64,000 bases of DNA from an uncultured Bacteroidales bacterium (GTDB lineage Bacteria > Bacteroidota > Bacteroidia > Bacteroidales > Bacteroidaceae): positions 62,001 through 126,000 of the forward strand of contig CADCDP010000003.1 of assembly GCA_902800305.1 (NCBI GenBank). Direction: 5' to 3'. Positions 45,934 through 54,567 of the stretch are shown here, in pieces; within the stretch, counting starts at the first letter, position 1, and every line of letters begins with the position of its first letter. Under the pieces are notes generated by a model, which was given only the letters and a program-made list of their open reading frames with translations, made no database searches and was not told where the DNA came from. The translations under genes were made by a program, and so were the position numbers.

Positions 45934-46969
45934 TTTGCATCTTGATTTGGAATGAAACATTCACTTTTCCGTCTCTCGCCACCGAGCCAACATTGGCTTG
46001 GGTGTAGTAAGGAAATGCGAGAGGCAGACCACTCAGCACGTAGGGATAACCACCATCGAAGGGGCCACAGTCGCCACCGTCGTTAGCCGCACCCTTGGCA
46101 GGGCTTTCCTCTGCCAGCTGATACTTTTCATCATTGGAGCCAGTATTGCAAATCACGGATGACATATCGTTTGTGCCGAAACAAACGTTATCGGGATAAG
46201 CAGAATAGGTTCCCTCATCGCATGAAAGTAGATTATTGGAAAGTGTACAGTTGTCCACGTCAGAGAGAACCCAATTTCTATTCTTTGTTGCACTAATGAT
46301 ATTGTTGTTAATTTGAGAATAATCCACCTCAGTTATTGTATGATTATAAACTTGTAAAGTACCAGAAGAGTAATTAGTTCTTATATAATTATTTCGAATT
46401 GTTGCTATATAAAATTGGCATATGCATCCATAACTAATGTTTGTTTCAATAATATTGTTCTCTATAACACACCCCATCGAGGCATTACTTGATTCCCCTT
46501 TCCCTCGGATTTGTGCACAGACAAAACACTGACGAATGGTAGCATTGGTTGAGTTTACGTATAAATAACTCCCGTTGATATTGCAACGCTCCATCGTGAC
46601 ATTGGTAGCATTAATATAATTGGAGCCACCATTCAAGATGACACCCGTCAACTTCGTGCCTGCTGCATTGATGTTCAAGCGTCCTGCAAGGACAGCCGAA
46701 ACATGGGGGGCACCCGTGCGGAAATAACCTGTTCCGACAATGGTAACTTGCTTCGTAATAGTCTGCTCACTACCCAATGCACAACCTGGGTCAAGGTAAA
46801 GCGTATCGCCAGCCACCACGTCCTCGCTGGCCATCGCAGCGTTGATGTCGGTAAAATGAGCATGTTTGGTTACGTCGTTGTTGATGCGCCATGAGGTAGC
46901 GTGGGCATCGATCACAGCCACGGCCAAGAGTGCCACGGCAAACAGAGTCTTGCAATTCACTTTTTCCAT
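45926..46969 (-). CDS. Secreted parallel beta-helix protein
   Basis: 347 residues with signal peptide MEKVNCKTLFAVALLAVAVIDAHA. The opening DINAAMASEDVVAGDTLYLDPG and QVTIVGTGYF is the usual start of right-handed beta-helix proteins with pectate-lyase-like fold. The centre (about 110-260) is a ladder of N-rich rungs (NATNVTMERCNING, YVNSTNATIRQCFV, ENNIIETNIS, RNNYIRTNYS), and SPAKGAANDGG is a common end of such helices. No catalytic residues can be assigned. The middle is clearly more AT-rich than both ends. First gene of the three-gene operon, with a consensus promoter at 47067-47098. Confidence 0.75.
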   Translation of the reverse strand: MEKVNCKTLFAVALLAVAVIDAHATSWRINNDVTKHAHFTDINAAMASEDVVAGDTLYLDPGCALGSEQTITKQVTIVGTGYFRTGAPHVSAVLAGRLNINAAGTKLTGVILNGGSNYINATNVTMERCNINGSYLYVNSTNATIRQCFVCAQIRGKGESSNASMGCVIENNIIETNISYGCICQFYIATIRNNYIRTNYSSGTLQVYNHTITEVDYSQINNNIISATKNRNWVLSDVDNCTLSNNLLSCDEGTYSAYPDNVCFGTNDMSSVICNTGSNDEKYQLAEESPAKGAANDGGDCGPFDGGYPYVLSGLPLAFPYYTQANVGSVARDGKVNVSFQIKMQNE

Positions 46970-47066
46970 TTTCTTTGATTGTTTTGAGGTTTATAAATTT
47001 TGTGTTCTATTATCTCGGGAAATAGGAGGGAAACTTGTGGGCTTCTCTCCTGTAGGTTTGGAGCGA

Positions 47067-47098
47067 CAAATGTAGGGCTTTTTTCTGTATTTGCCAAA
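47067..47098 (-). promoter_or_regulatory. Promoter of the beta-helix/dockerin operon
   Basis: On the minus strand TTTG (47095-47098), a 20-nt spacer and TACATTTG (47067-47074) match the consensus. The predicted start is near 47060, giving a leader of about 90 nt. Confidence 0.8.
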
Positions 47099-47171
47099 GT
47101 TTTTGGGAAGAAAATGACGGGATAAGCAAAGAAGGTGTGTCTCGATTGACGTTTCCCGCATACCCCTAAAC

Positions 47172-47236
47172 CGCACCCGACGGGTACGATGTGCCGTACC
47201 CGACGGGTGCGATGCGTCGTACCCGTCGGGTGCGGC
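47172..47236. repeat. CCCGACGGG palindromic repeat cluster
   Basis: CGCACCCGACGGGTACGA (47172-47189) is the exact reverse complement of 47217-47234, and a third copy in the first orientation (TACCCGACGGGTGCG, 47197-47211) lies between. The GC-rich block stands out from its AT-rich surroundings and can fold in two competing ways. Confidence 0.85.
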
Positions 47237-47316
47237 AAAGGGGTGTGCTGGGAGCACATCAAGGTGTACAAGGTATGATGTACGATGTAGGATGAAGATA
47301 GGGAATGGGGAATGAG

Positions 47317-48489
47317 CTACCGACGGTGGCGAAGGTAGTGGTTCTTTACATAGAGGAAGTAGAAGATGACTCCGAGGAGGTTGACGATGAAGGCGAACCA
47401 GAAGGCGGAGAGGTAGCCTGTGTGGTGGATGGCGAGTCCTCCGCAGATGACGCCGAGTCCCATGCCGATGTCCCAGCAAGTGAGTTGGGTGGAGTTGGCT
47501 GTGCCGCGCTGGTAGTGAGGTGCAAGGGTGATAAACATGGTTTGCATGCCTGGCCAGATATGGCCGTTGCCAAGTCCGATGATGAGGGCAGCTCCGTAGT
47601 AGCCGATGGGGGTGTGGAGAGTGGCGAAGAGGAGATAGCCGAAGAGACTGATGAGGATGCCGTGGTTGACGTTCTGCACGATGCGTCCCCGACGGAGGGA
47701 ACGTGCGCCAATGAGTCGGGAGAGGATGAGTCCGCTGCTGAGCACGGCGAACCATGCTCCTGTGCCGGCGGTGATGTGGAGCACTTCTTTCCCATAGATG
47801 GCAAGATAGGTGGCGAGTACGCCGTAGGAAGTGCCGACGCAGGTCATCACGACTCCTTCGCTCCATGCTCGGAGGAGGAAGAAGCGGTCGAGGGAGAGGG
47901 GAGATTTGTTAGGCACAACCTCTTTGGCAGGGAAATGGACGGTGGCGTTGATGGCACAGCCGACACCAGCAGCAAGGAGGGCGATGAGGAAAATGACGTT
48001 GTAGTTGCCAATGGTGTCGTAGATGAGAAGCCCGATGGTGGGGGCGATGCTGGTGGCAAGATTGTTTGAGAGGCCGTAGTAGCCGATGCCCTCGGCTCGT
48101 CGTGTGGGGTGGAGCACGTCGATGGCGCAGGTGCTGTTGGCAACGGTGACAGCGCCCATGGGTGCGCCGTGGGTGGTGCGGATGATGGCGAAGAGGGTCA
48201 TGGTGCCAGCTATGAGGTAGCCAGCAAAGAGGGCGAAGAAGAGGAAGTAGGTGGTGAGGAGGATGAGCTTTCGGGGGTAGCTATCGACGAGGTAACCCGC
48301 AATGGGACGTGCGAGCAAGGCGGTGAGGGTGTAACCCGAAAGCACAAGGCCAATGGTGTCTTTGTCGGCGTGGTAGTTTTCGCTCAGATAGAGCGGCAAC
48401 AAGGGAGTGACAACCATGAAGGAAAAGAATATCATGAAGTTGGCCGTCCACACCTTCGTGTAGTTGGAGTTCCAGAGTCGTTCTTTCAT
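47317..48489 (-). CDS. MFS transporter, drug/sugar efflux-like
   Basis: About 390 residues with 12 hydrophobic helices. The start at 48489 (MKERLWNSNYTKVWTANFMIFFSF) overlaps the upstream stop codon by ATGA and removes an unlikely 16-residue extension. GLVLSGYTLTALLARPIAGYLVDSYPRK contains the RPxxGxxxDxxxRK motif A between helices 2 and 3. The arrangement is that of the MFS_1 type in Bacteroidetes often called arabinose-efflux-like; the substrate is unknown. It is the last gene of the MORN-IMPase-YhcH-GlgB-DUF6057-MFS run. Confidence 0.85.
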   Translation of the reverse strand: MKERLWNSNYTKVWTANFMIFFSFMVVTPLLPLYLSENYHADKDTIGLVLSGYTLTALLARPIAGYLVDSYPRKLILLTTYFLFFALFAGYLIAGTMTLFAIIRTTHGAPMGAVTVANSTCAIDVLHPTRRAEGIGYYGLSNNLATSIAPTIGLLIYDTIGNYNVIFLIALLAAGVGCAINATVHFPAKEVVPNKSPLSLDRFFLLRAWSEGVVMTCVGTSYGVLATYLAIYGKEVLHITAGTGAWFAVLSSGLILSRLIGARSLRRGRIVQNVNHGILISLFGYLLFATLHTPIGYYGAALIIGLGNGHIWPGMQTMFITLAPHYQRGTANSTQLTCWDIGMGLGVICGGLAIHHTGYLSAFWFAFIVNLLGVIFYFLYVKNHYLRHRR

Positions 48490-49715
48490 TTTTTCTCCAA
48501 TTCGCCTTTGGCCAGATGGCTGTAGTCGTAGTACCACCAGTAGGTGTGGCCAAAGTGTCGGTGGGTCTGGTTGATGCGCTGGGTGGGGTCGGCAATGTCA
48601 GCTTTAGTCTGGCAGTATTCTCTGTACTGTTGGACGAGGTCTTGATCGGAGAAGGTGGCCAAGGTGTGGTGGCCTATCACCACTTTTCCATTGAGTGCCT
48701 GGTCGCGGTCGCCAACGATAAGGAGTGCCTCACGATAGGCTTTAGGCAGACGGTCGTAGGCATTGGGCAGACTATCAGCTAAATTGTAGTAGCGGGGCAA
48801 CTGGCGTTGGAACTCTTGGAGTCGCTTGTCGAGCAGGAGGCTACAGAGGTAGTAGTCGGCGGTGTGCTGGTTCCAGAGGCTGTCGGAGAGCATGAGCTGG
48901 TAGTATTGCTGGGTGGAGTGGATGGAAGTGCCGCAATAGGCTCCGAGGTGGGCACAGATGTGACGGGCACTGAATCGGTAGAGGGGGAGTGTGTCGGCGA
49001 TGTCTAAAAGCCCTTGCGAGCCGTAGTGCTGAGGGTAGTCGAAGAGGCGTTCTGCTAACTGCCCTTGTTGGGAGAGGGCATACATACGCAACTGTGTGAG
49101 CCGTGCGCTGGTGCGGAAGGAGTTTTCACCCACTTGGGAGGCAGCTTCGTAGTCACCTTGGAGAATGAGGCGTTCGGCTTTCAGTTCGTAGTGATAGACA
49201 TCGGAGGTGTGGGGAATGCCACCAACTAAGAGGATGAGGATGAAGAGGATGATGTAGTTGGGATAGAGCTGCGACTTAAAGGGTTGGCTGGCACTGTTGT
49301 AGTGGGCATCGACACGGTGGGCGACGATGGCGAGGATGATGTAGAGGATGAGGATGAGGGGTGCGACCCAGAGCCATGCACCGAAGGTGAAGTGCTGGAG
49401 AACGGATTTGTTGACATCAGTGAGGATGGCCAGCAGGAGCATGGAGGGGATGTAGGTGAGGGCGTGCCATCGGGAGGGCAGACGGGACAGGAGGGCTACT
49501 ATCCACTGAATAACTTGGAGTGTGACTGTGATAATCAGGGAGCCTACGAGAAGGTTGTAGGTGGTGAGGCCGTTGGAATAGACGTACTGCGCCTCGGCAA
49601 GGATGTCGCCTTGCAGGAAGTAGAGGTAGCAGAAGGTGAAGAGCATAGACAGGATGCCACAGGAATAACGGATGATTCCTGCGGCTTCCTGTCTATGTGA
49701 ATGTGTGCGTCTCAC
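48486..49715 (-). CDS. DUF6057-like membrane protein
   Basis: 409 residues. The N-terminal 175 residues contain about five to six hydrophobic helices; the rest is a soluble helical region with TPR-like repeats (ERLILQGDYEAASQVGEN, TQLRMYALSQQGQLAERLF, LLLDKRLQEFQRQLPRYYN), ending in a conserved-looking HRHFGHTYWWYYDY. The layout matches Bacteroidetes DUF6057 proteins, whose function is unknown. It starts immediately after the glgB stop codon and overlaps the MFS gene by ATGA, so it is part of one operon. Confidence 0.65.
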   Translation of the reverse strand: MRRTHSHRQEAAGIIRYSCGILSMLFTFCYLYFLQGDILAEAQYVYSNGLTTYNLLVGSLIITVTLQVIQWIVALLSRLPSRWHALTYIPSMLLLAILTDVNKSVLQHFTFGAWLWVAPLILILYIILAIVAHRVDAHYNSASQPFKSQLYPNYIILFILILLVGGIPHTSDVYHYELKAERLILQGDYEAASQVGENSFRTSARLTQLRMYALSQQGQLAERLFDYPQHYGSQGLLDIADTLPLYRFSARHICAHLGAYCGTSIHSTQQYYQLMLSDSLWNQHTADYYLCSLLLDKRLQEFQRQLPRYYNLADSLPNAYDRLPKAYREALLIVGDRDQALNGKVVIGHHTLATFSDQDLVQQYREYCQTKADIADPTQRINQTHRHFGHTYWWYYDYSHLAKGELEKK

Positions 49716-51788
49716 TTATTCTGCGTTTTTGCGGAGAACGACGGCTGAACGGGCTGGTATGTAGAGTTTGAGCCAGCCTTTGCCATCTTTCTCGTAGATG
49801 GGGTCGTAGTTGGTGAAGTGACGAACGGAGTCGTCAGCGAGGTCGTTGCCGCCGTAGAGCTTGTTGTCGGTGTTGAGCACCACGTCGTAGCTGCCTTGCG
49901 GAACGATGAAGCCGTAGTCGGTGTAGGAACGGTTGGGCGAGAAGTTGAAGACGAACAGGAGGTCGCCACGGGAGAAGGCGAGAATCTGGTCGCCATCGTT
50001 GTGCCACACCTCCACGACGGGGGTCTTCTGGAAGTTCTTCACGGTCTTGATGACTTTAAGCATGGCTTCGTCGAAATCGCCTAAGTAGTGGTAGCACAGT
50101 TCCTTATTATCAACGAGGTTCCACTGACGACGGGCATATTTGTAGCCCCATCCGTTGCCTTCGCGTGGGAAGTCAATCCATTCGGGATGGCCGAACTCAT
50201 TGCCCATGAAGTTGAGGTAGCCGCCATTGATGGTGGAGGCAGTCAAGAGGCGAATCATCTTGTGGAGGGCGATGCCTCGGTTAACCATGAAGTTCTCATC
50301 GCCTTTCTTGAAGTGCCAGTACATGTCGGCATCAATCAGGCGGAAGATAATGGTCTTGTCGCCCACCAAAGCTTGGTCGTGGCTCTCGGCGTAGGAGATG
50401 GTCTTCTCATCCTGACGACGGTTGGTGGTCTCCCAGAACATGGAAGAGGGTTTCCAGTCTTCGTCTTTCAGTTCCTTGATGGTCTTAATCCAGTAGTCGG
50501 GGATGTTCATGGCCATGCGATAATCGAAGCCGTAGCCGCCATCCTTGAAGGGGGCTGCGAGTCCTGGCATACCCGACACTTCCTCTGCAATGGTGATGGC
50601 CTTGGGATTGACTTCGTGGATGAGGAGGTTGGCCAAGGTGAGGTAGGCAATGGCCTCGTCGTCCTCGTGACCGTTGTAATAGTCGCCATAGCCACCGAAT
50701 GCCTCACCGAGTCCGTGGCTGTAGTAGAGCATGGAGGTGACACCATCGAAGCGGAAGCCGTCGAACTTGAACTCTTCGAGCCAGTATTTGCAGTTGGAGA
50801 GGAGGTAGTGGATGACTTCGTTCTTGCCATAGTCGAAGCAGAGGGAGTCCCATGCTGGATGTTCACGACGACCACCTTGCATGAAGTATTGGCAGCCATC
50901 GCCGGCAAAGTTGCCCAAGCCTTCTATCTCGTTCTTCACGGCATGGGAGTGAACGATGTCCATGATGACGGCGATGCCCATCTCATGGGCGGCATCTATC
51001 AGCTCCTTCAGTTCTTCGGGGGTGCCGAAACGACTGGAGGGGGCAAAGAAGTTGCTCACATGGTAGCCGAAGGATCCATAGTAGGGGTGCTCGGCGATGG
51101 CCATCACTTGAATGGCGTTGTAGCCGTCCTGCTTGATGCGAGGCAGGATGTTGTCCTTGAATTCGATGTAGGTGCCCACCTTCTCGGCATCCTGTGCCAT
51201 ACCAATGTGGCACTCATAGATGAGCAGCGGATTGGTGTCGGGCTTGAAGTTCTTTTTCTTGAACTCATAGGGCTGCGCTGGTGCCCATACCTGAGCGGAG
51301 AATATCTTAGTCTGGTCATCCTGCACAACACGGGTAGCGTATGAAGGGATTCTTTCGCCTGCGCCACCTTCCCACTTGATTTTCAGTTTAAAGAGGTCTC
51401 CATGATGCATCTGGCTGGCTTTGAGCTTTATCTCCCAGTTGCCATTGTCGATGCGGGTCATGCGATAGGCTTCTTGCTCCTGCCATCCATTGAAATCGCC
51501 CACCAGATAAATGTCGGTGGCATGGGGTGCCCACTCACGCAGCACCCATCCCTTGGAGGTCTTGTGCAGACCGAAATAGAGATGTCCGCTGGCAAACTCG
51601 GAGAGTGTCTGCTTGCCACCTTGCGTCAGCTCGTTCAGTTTATACAGTGCATGGTCATGGCGACCTACGATGGCTCCCTCAAAAGGCTCAAGCCATGGGT
51701 CGTTTTTCACAATACCAATGTGTTTCACCTTGGGTGCAGCCTCTTTTTTCGTGGTAGAAGAGGCTTTCGTTTTCTTTGCTGTAGCCAT
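49716..51788 (-). CDS. glgB: 1,4-alpha-glucan branching enzyme (GH13, eukaryotic-like subtype)
   Basis: 690 residues. An N-terminal lysine/threonine-rich stretch precedes a CBM48 domain (about 65-165; LREWAPHATDIYLVGDFNGW). The GH13 barrel follows, with VIMDIVHSHAVKN, the nucleophile D348 in GFRFDGVTSM, the acid E402 in TIAEEVSGMP, and ESHDQALVGDKT containing the third acidic residue. The all-beta C-terminal domain ends the protein. The layout is that of the GH13_8 branching enzymes of eukaryotes and Bacteroidetes rather than the E. coli type. It forms alpha-1,6 branches in glycogen. Its start is 6 nt behind the YhcH stop codon. Confidence 0.95.
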   Translation of the reverse strand: MATAKKTKASSTTKKEAAPKVKHIGIVKNDPWLEPFEGAIVGRHDHALYKLNELTQGGKQTLSEFASGHLYFGLHKTSKGWVLREWAPHATDIYLVGDFNGWQEQEAYRMTRIDNGNWEIKLKASQMHHGDLFKLKIKWEGGAGERIPSYATRVVQDDQTKIFSAQVWAPAQPYEFKKKNFKPDTNPLLIYECHIGMAQDAEKVGTYIEFKDNILPRIKQDGYNAIQVMAIAEHPYYGSFGYHVSNFFAPSSRFGTPEELKELIDAAHEMGIAVIMDIVHSHAVKNEIEGLGNFAGDGCQYFMQGGRREHPAWDSLCFDYGKNEVIHYLLSNCKYWLEEFKFDGFRFDGVTSMLYYSHGLGEAFGGYGDYYNGHEDDEAIAYLTLANLLIHEVNPKAITIAEEVSGMPGLAAPFKDGGYGFDYRMAMNIPDYWIKTIKELKDEDWKPSSMFWETTNRRQDEKTISYAESHDQALVGDKTIIFRLIDADMYWHFKKGDENFMVNRGIALHKMIRLLTASTINGGYLNFMGNEFGHPEWIDFPREGNGWGYKYARRQWNLVDNKELCYHYLGDFDEAMLKVIKTVKNFQKTPVVEVWHNDGDQILAFSRGDLLFVFNFSPNRSYTDYGFIVPQGSYDVVLNTDNKLYGGNDLADDSVRHFTNYDPIYEKDGKGWLKLYIPARSAVVLRKNAE

Positions 51789-51794
51789 ATCTTA

Positions 51795-52238
51795 TTATGC
51801 TTTTACTTTGAAGATAACCTTTTTATACTCTGGGATGGGCGAGATGCAAGGAGCGTGACCGTCCTGTGGGAAGAAGATGACAAACTCGCCTGGATTCACT
51901 GTGATGTACTGTTCAGGACGTTCAAGATAGAAGGTGATGTCCTTGGCTGCATCATACTCTGCATTGGCAAGATACTGGCGCGGTGTGTAGCCCATCACCT
52001 CGGGACACGACAGCGGTATCTGAATGTCAATCATCGCATTGTGTGTCTCCATCCGTGCGTCATCCACGGTCTTGCCCTTCGTTACGTTGTGATTCACGAA
52101 AAGTTTGTTGCCATCGATGTTCACCCGACCTGGTTCATGGTTCATCAGGTCAGTGTTCTGAAGATACTCAAGCACCTTGGGGAACAAGGGATTGAGCGAG
52201 GCATACTTGCCGAAGTTTTCGAGTGTGTCAATAATCAT
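51795..52238 (-). CDS. YhcH/YjgK/YiaL family protein
   Basis: 147 residues, the normal size for this cupin-like family (PF04074). Recognisable blocks are MIIDTLENFGKYASLNPLF, the central ETHNAMIDIQIPLSCPEVMG with the conserved glutamate and histidine, and the end PGEFVIFFPQDGHAP followed by KKVIFKVKA, with the cupin-type metal-binding histidine. Members are linked to sugar-acid or sialic-acid metabolism and, as TabA, to biofilm control in E. coli; the precise reaction is unsettled. It lies between an IMPase gene and glgB in the same operon. Confidence 0.88.
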   Translation of the reverse strand: MIIDTLENFGKYASLNPLFPKVLEYLQNTDLMNHEPGRVNIDGNKLFVNHNVTKGKTVDDARMETHNAMIDIQIPLSCPEVMGYTPRQYLANAEYDAAKDITFYLERPEQYITVNPGEFVIFFPQDGHAPCISPIPEYKKVIFKVKA

Positions 52239-52272
52239 AATGTCTCATTTATTAAAGGTTAATACTATATTG

Positions 52273-53082
52273 TTAGCTTTTCTCTTTTGCCACCTCCATT
52301 TCTGTCATGACTGTTTCATGCAGCAAACCATTGGTGGCAAGCACTTGTCGGCCACTCTCCCAATGTTCGTCACCACCATCGTAGTCGGAGATTCGTCCTC
52401 CAGCTTCCATCAGGATAACGGCTCCTGCCGCCACATCCCAGGGCTGGATGAATGATTCGAAATAGACATCTATCTTACCTGCTGCCACATAGCAGAGTTC
52501 CGCTTCTGCGCTACCCATGCTGCGAATGCTGGCACAATGTCCATAGAGTTGCCTGGTCATGTTCAGGCAGAACGACCGCCAAGCATCGGCATCGTAGGGG
52601 TATCCCACCATGACCAACGCTTGGTCGAGGTCGGAAATGGCAGACACATGGATGGGTTTGTCATTCAGGTATGCCCCCATCCCCTTAGCTGCACTATAGA
52701 GTTCTTGTCTCGACACCTCATAGACCACGCCCAACAAGAGTTCTGTCCTGTTTCTAAGGGCGATGCAGACACAATAAGGAGCAAGGTCATGGATGAAATT
52801 CGTGGTTCCATCCAAAGGGTCAACCACCCAAAAGAGCTCTTCCCCACCCTGCTCCTGCTCTACGGTCTTTTCTTCGGTGATGAACCCAGCTTCTGGCAGT
52901 ATCTCCTTCAAGCGCGACACAATCAGCTGTTCGCAACCTTTATCTACATAGCTCACATAGTCGTGACTGTGTTTCGACTCGACCTTGTTCAAGTCGAAAT
53001 CCCGACGCTGCTCTGCCAGAAAAGCTCCAGCCTCCTGTGCCAAAGCCTTCACTTCCACCAATATATGTTGCAAGTCTATCAT
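52273..53082 (-). CDS. Inositol monophosphatase family phosphatase
   Basis: 269 residues. The metal-binding motifs of the family are complete: GFITEEKT (first Glu), WVVDPLDGTTNF (the DPxDxT motif) and QPWDVAAGAVILMEAGG near the C-terminus (WDxAAG). The enzyme removes phosphate from inositol 1-phosphate or related sugar phosphates with Mg2+. The substrate cannot be told; SuhB, CysQ and IMPase share these motifs, but the C-terminal block is closest to the IMPase/SuhB type. It overlaps the MORN gene by 4 nt. Confidence 0.9.
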   Translation of the reverse strand: MIDLQHILVEVKALAQEAGAFLAEQRRDFDLNKVESKHSHDYVSYVDKGCEQLIVSRLKEILPEAGFITEEKTVEQEQGGEELFWVVDPLDGTTNFIHDLAPYCVCIALRNRTELLLGVVYEVSRQELYSAAKGMGAYLNDKPIHVSAISDLDQALVMVGYPYDADAWRSFCLNMTRQLYGHCASIRSMGSAEAELCYVAAGKIDVYFESFIQPWDVAAGAVILMEAGGRISDYDGGDEHWESGRQVLATNGLLHETVMTEMEVAKEKS

Positions 53083-54203
53083 TGCCCCATCAGTTTACCA
53101 CGATTATAGATACCCTTGCGAATCACCTTCCCATTGCGGTCTTTCTCCACAAAGGAACCATCTTTTTGGTCGTTGAAGAACGAACCTTCGAAGCGAATAC
53201 CATCCGCTGTTTCCTCTACACCTTTGCCATTCTTCATGCCATCCTTAAAATGACCCTTGAACTTCGTTCCATCAGAGAGCCTCAACACACCTTCTCCGTT
53301 CATCTCGCCACCAGCCCATTCTCCATCATAGACATCGCCATTGGAACCCATGAACTTTCCACGTCCATGCTCTTTGTCCTCCACCCAGTAGCCTTCATAC
53401 TTCGACCCGTCTGGCCACGTATAAGTGCCGAAACCATCCATCAGTCCGTTCTTGAACTGACCCACATATTTTCTCTTGTCCGTATAGGTGAAGATGCCTT
53501 GGCCAGTACGCTCACCATTCTGATAATCACCCTCATAGATGTCACCATTCTTAAACTTATAGATGCCCTTTCCGTGCATCAAATCGTCTTTCCAACCACC
53601 TGTATAGAAATCGCCATTGGCGTAGGTATATTTCCCCTGACCATTGCGCATATCATTGTCCATGTCACCTTCATAGCTTGACCCGTCACGCCAATCAAAC
53701 AAACCCTTGCCCGATTTCTTATCGTCCTTCCATCCACCATCATAGTAGATGCCATTCGACCACGTATAGCGTCCCTTTCCACTGCGCTTATCCTCATACC
53801 AATCGCCCGTATATTTGTCACCATTATAATAATACATGGTGCCAAAACCCTGCTGATAGTCTATGTACCACAAACCATCGTACTTATTATTGTTGGCAAA
53901 GTAATACACCCCCCTGCCATGCTGATGGTCTTGATGCCAATTCCCTTCATATTTCTCTCCATCGGTGAAAGTGTAAACGCCATACCCCTGTCGCTTACCC
54001 TTCTCATATCCTCCTTCGTAAGTGTCCCCATTCTGGAAGGTCGTCTTTCCTTTGCCATGAGGCTTTCCCCCTTCCAATTCGCCGTAGTAGGTCGCCTTGT
54101 CTTTTGGAAAGACATAATTACCAATCATCACCTTCTGTCCGAATGCCATTGATGAAGACATCAACAATAACAATCCACCTATCACATATTTATATTTATT
54201 CAT
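53079..54203 (-). CDS. Secreted MORN-repeat protein
   Basis: 374 residues with a signal peptide (MNKYKYVIGGLLLLMSSSMAFG, then QKVMIG). Fourteen successive MORN units of 23 residues follow, with the pattern YxGxWxxxxxxGxGxxxxxxGxxY, for example YEGNWHQDHQHGRGVYYF and YEGDYQNGERTGQGIFTY. MORN repeats form extended beta-hairpin rods, and in bacteria are common in exported proteins of unknown task. It heads the operon; a -7 box is at 54248-54255. Confidence 0.92.
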   Translation of the reverse strand: MNKYKYVIGGLLLLMSSSMAFGQKVMIGNYVFPKDKATYYGELEGGKPHGKGKTTFQNGDTYEGGYEKGKRQGYGVYTFTDGEKYEGNWHQDHQHGRGVYYFANNNKYDGLWYIDYQQGFGTMYYYNGDKYTGDWYEDKRSGKGRYTWSNGIYYDGGWKDDKKSGKGLFDWRDGSSYEGDMDNDMRNGQGKYTYANGDFYTGGWKDDLMHGKGIYKFKNGDIYEGDYQNGERTGQGIFTYTDKRKYVGQFKNGLMDGFGTYTWPDGSKYEGYWVEDKEHGRGKFMGSNGDVYDGEWAGGEMNGEGVLRLSDGTKFKGHFKDGMKNGKGVEETADGIRFEGSFFNDQKDGSFVEKDRNGKVIRKGIYNRGKLMGQ

Positions 54204-54247
54204 AATCTATCTAATGCTTTTTTAGTAAGTTCTTAATATCGACATGA

Positions 54248-54255
54248 CAAAGATA
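54248..54255 (-). promoter_or_regulatory. -7 element (TATCTTTG, minus strand) for the MORN-glgB operon
   Basis: TAnnTTTG read on the minus strand, predicting a start near 54241, about 38 nt before the MORN ATG. The -33 element is weak (GTTG-like). Confidence 0.6.
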
Positions 54256-54351
54256 CTCATTTTTTTCCATACCAACGCTTTTCATTAAGTTTTATTATCA
54301 TTTCAGGGCGAAATATTTGGAAAAACATGCCAAATGGGACGAAAAAAGGCG

Positions 54352-54359
54352 TAAATTTG
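54352..54359 (+). promoter_or_regulatory. -7 element (TAAATTTG) for the DUF4250 gene
   Basis: TAnnTTTG predicts a transcript start near 54366. It decides the start codon of the gene: the ATG at 54327 is upstream of it, the ATG at 54381 downstream. Confidence 0.6.
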
Positions 54360-54380
54360 CAGGTGATTAAGAAAGAGAAT

Positions 54381-54563
54381 ATGGATTATCTACCGAAAGA
54401 CCCTTTCATGCTGGTGTCAAGCATCAACATGTTGTTGAGAGATGGAGAATATGAGTCACTGGAAGAACTATGCGTCTGCTTCGACCGCGAAATCGAAGAG
54501 GTGAAAGCCGAACTCCTGAAGTACGACTACGTGTATAGTGAAGAACATAAGGCGTTTTCTTAA
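54381..54563 (+). CDS. DUF4250 family small protein
   Basis: 60 residues from the preferred start at 54381. The sequence MDYLPKDPFMLVSSINMLLRD with a helical C-terminal half (LEELCVCFDREIEEVKAEL) has the plan of DUF4250 proteins: a PxDPxML opening and an HTH-like end. The function is unknown. An ATG at 54327 in frame would add 18 residues with no counterpart in the family. The 3' end runs into the inverted repeat at 54568-54676. Confidence 0.78.
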   Translation: MDYLPKDPFMLVSSINMLLRDGEYESLEELCVCFDREIEEVKAELLKYDYVYSEEHKAFS

Positions 54564-54567
54564 AGTA

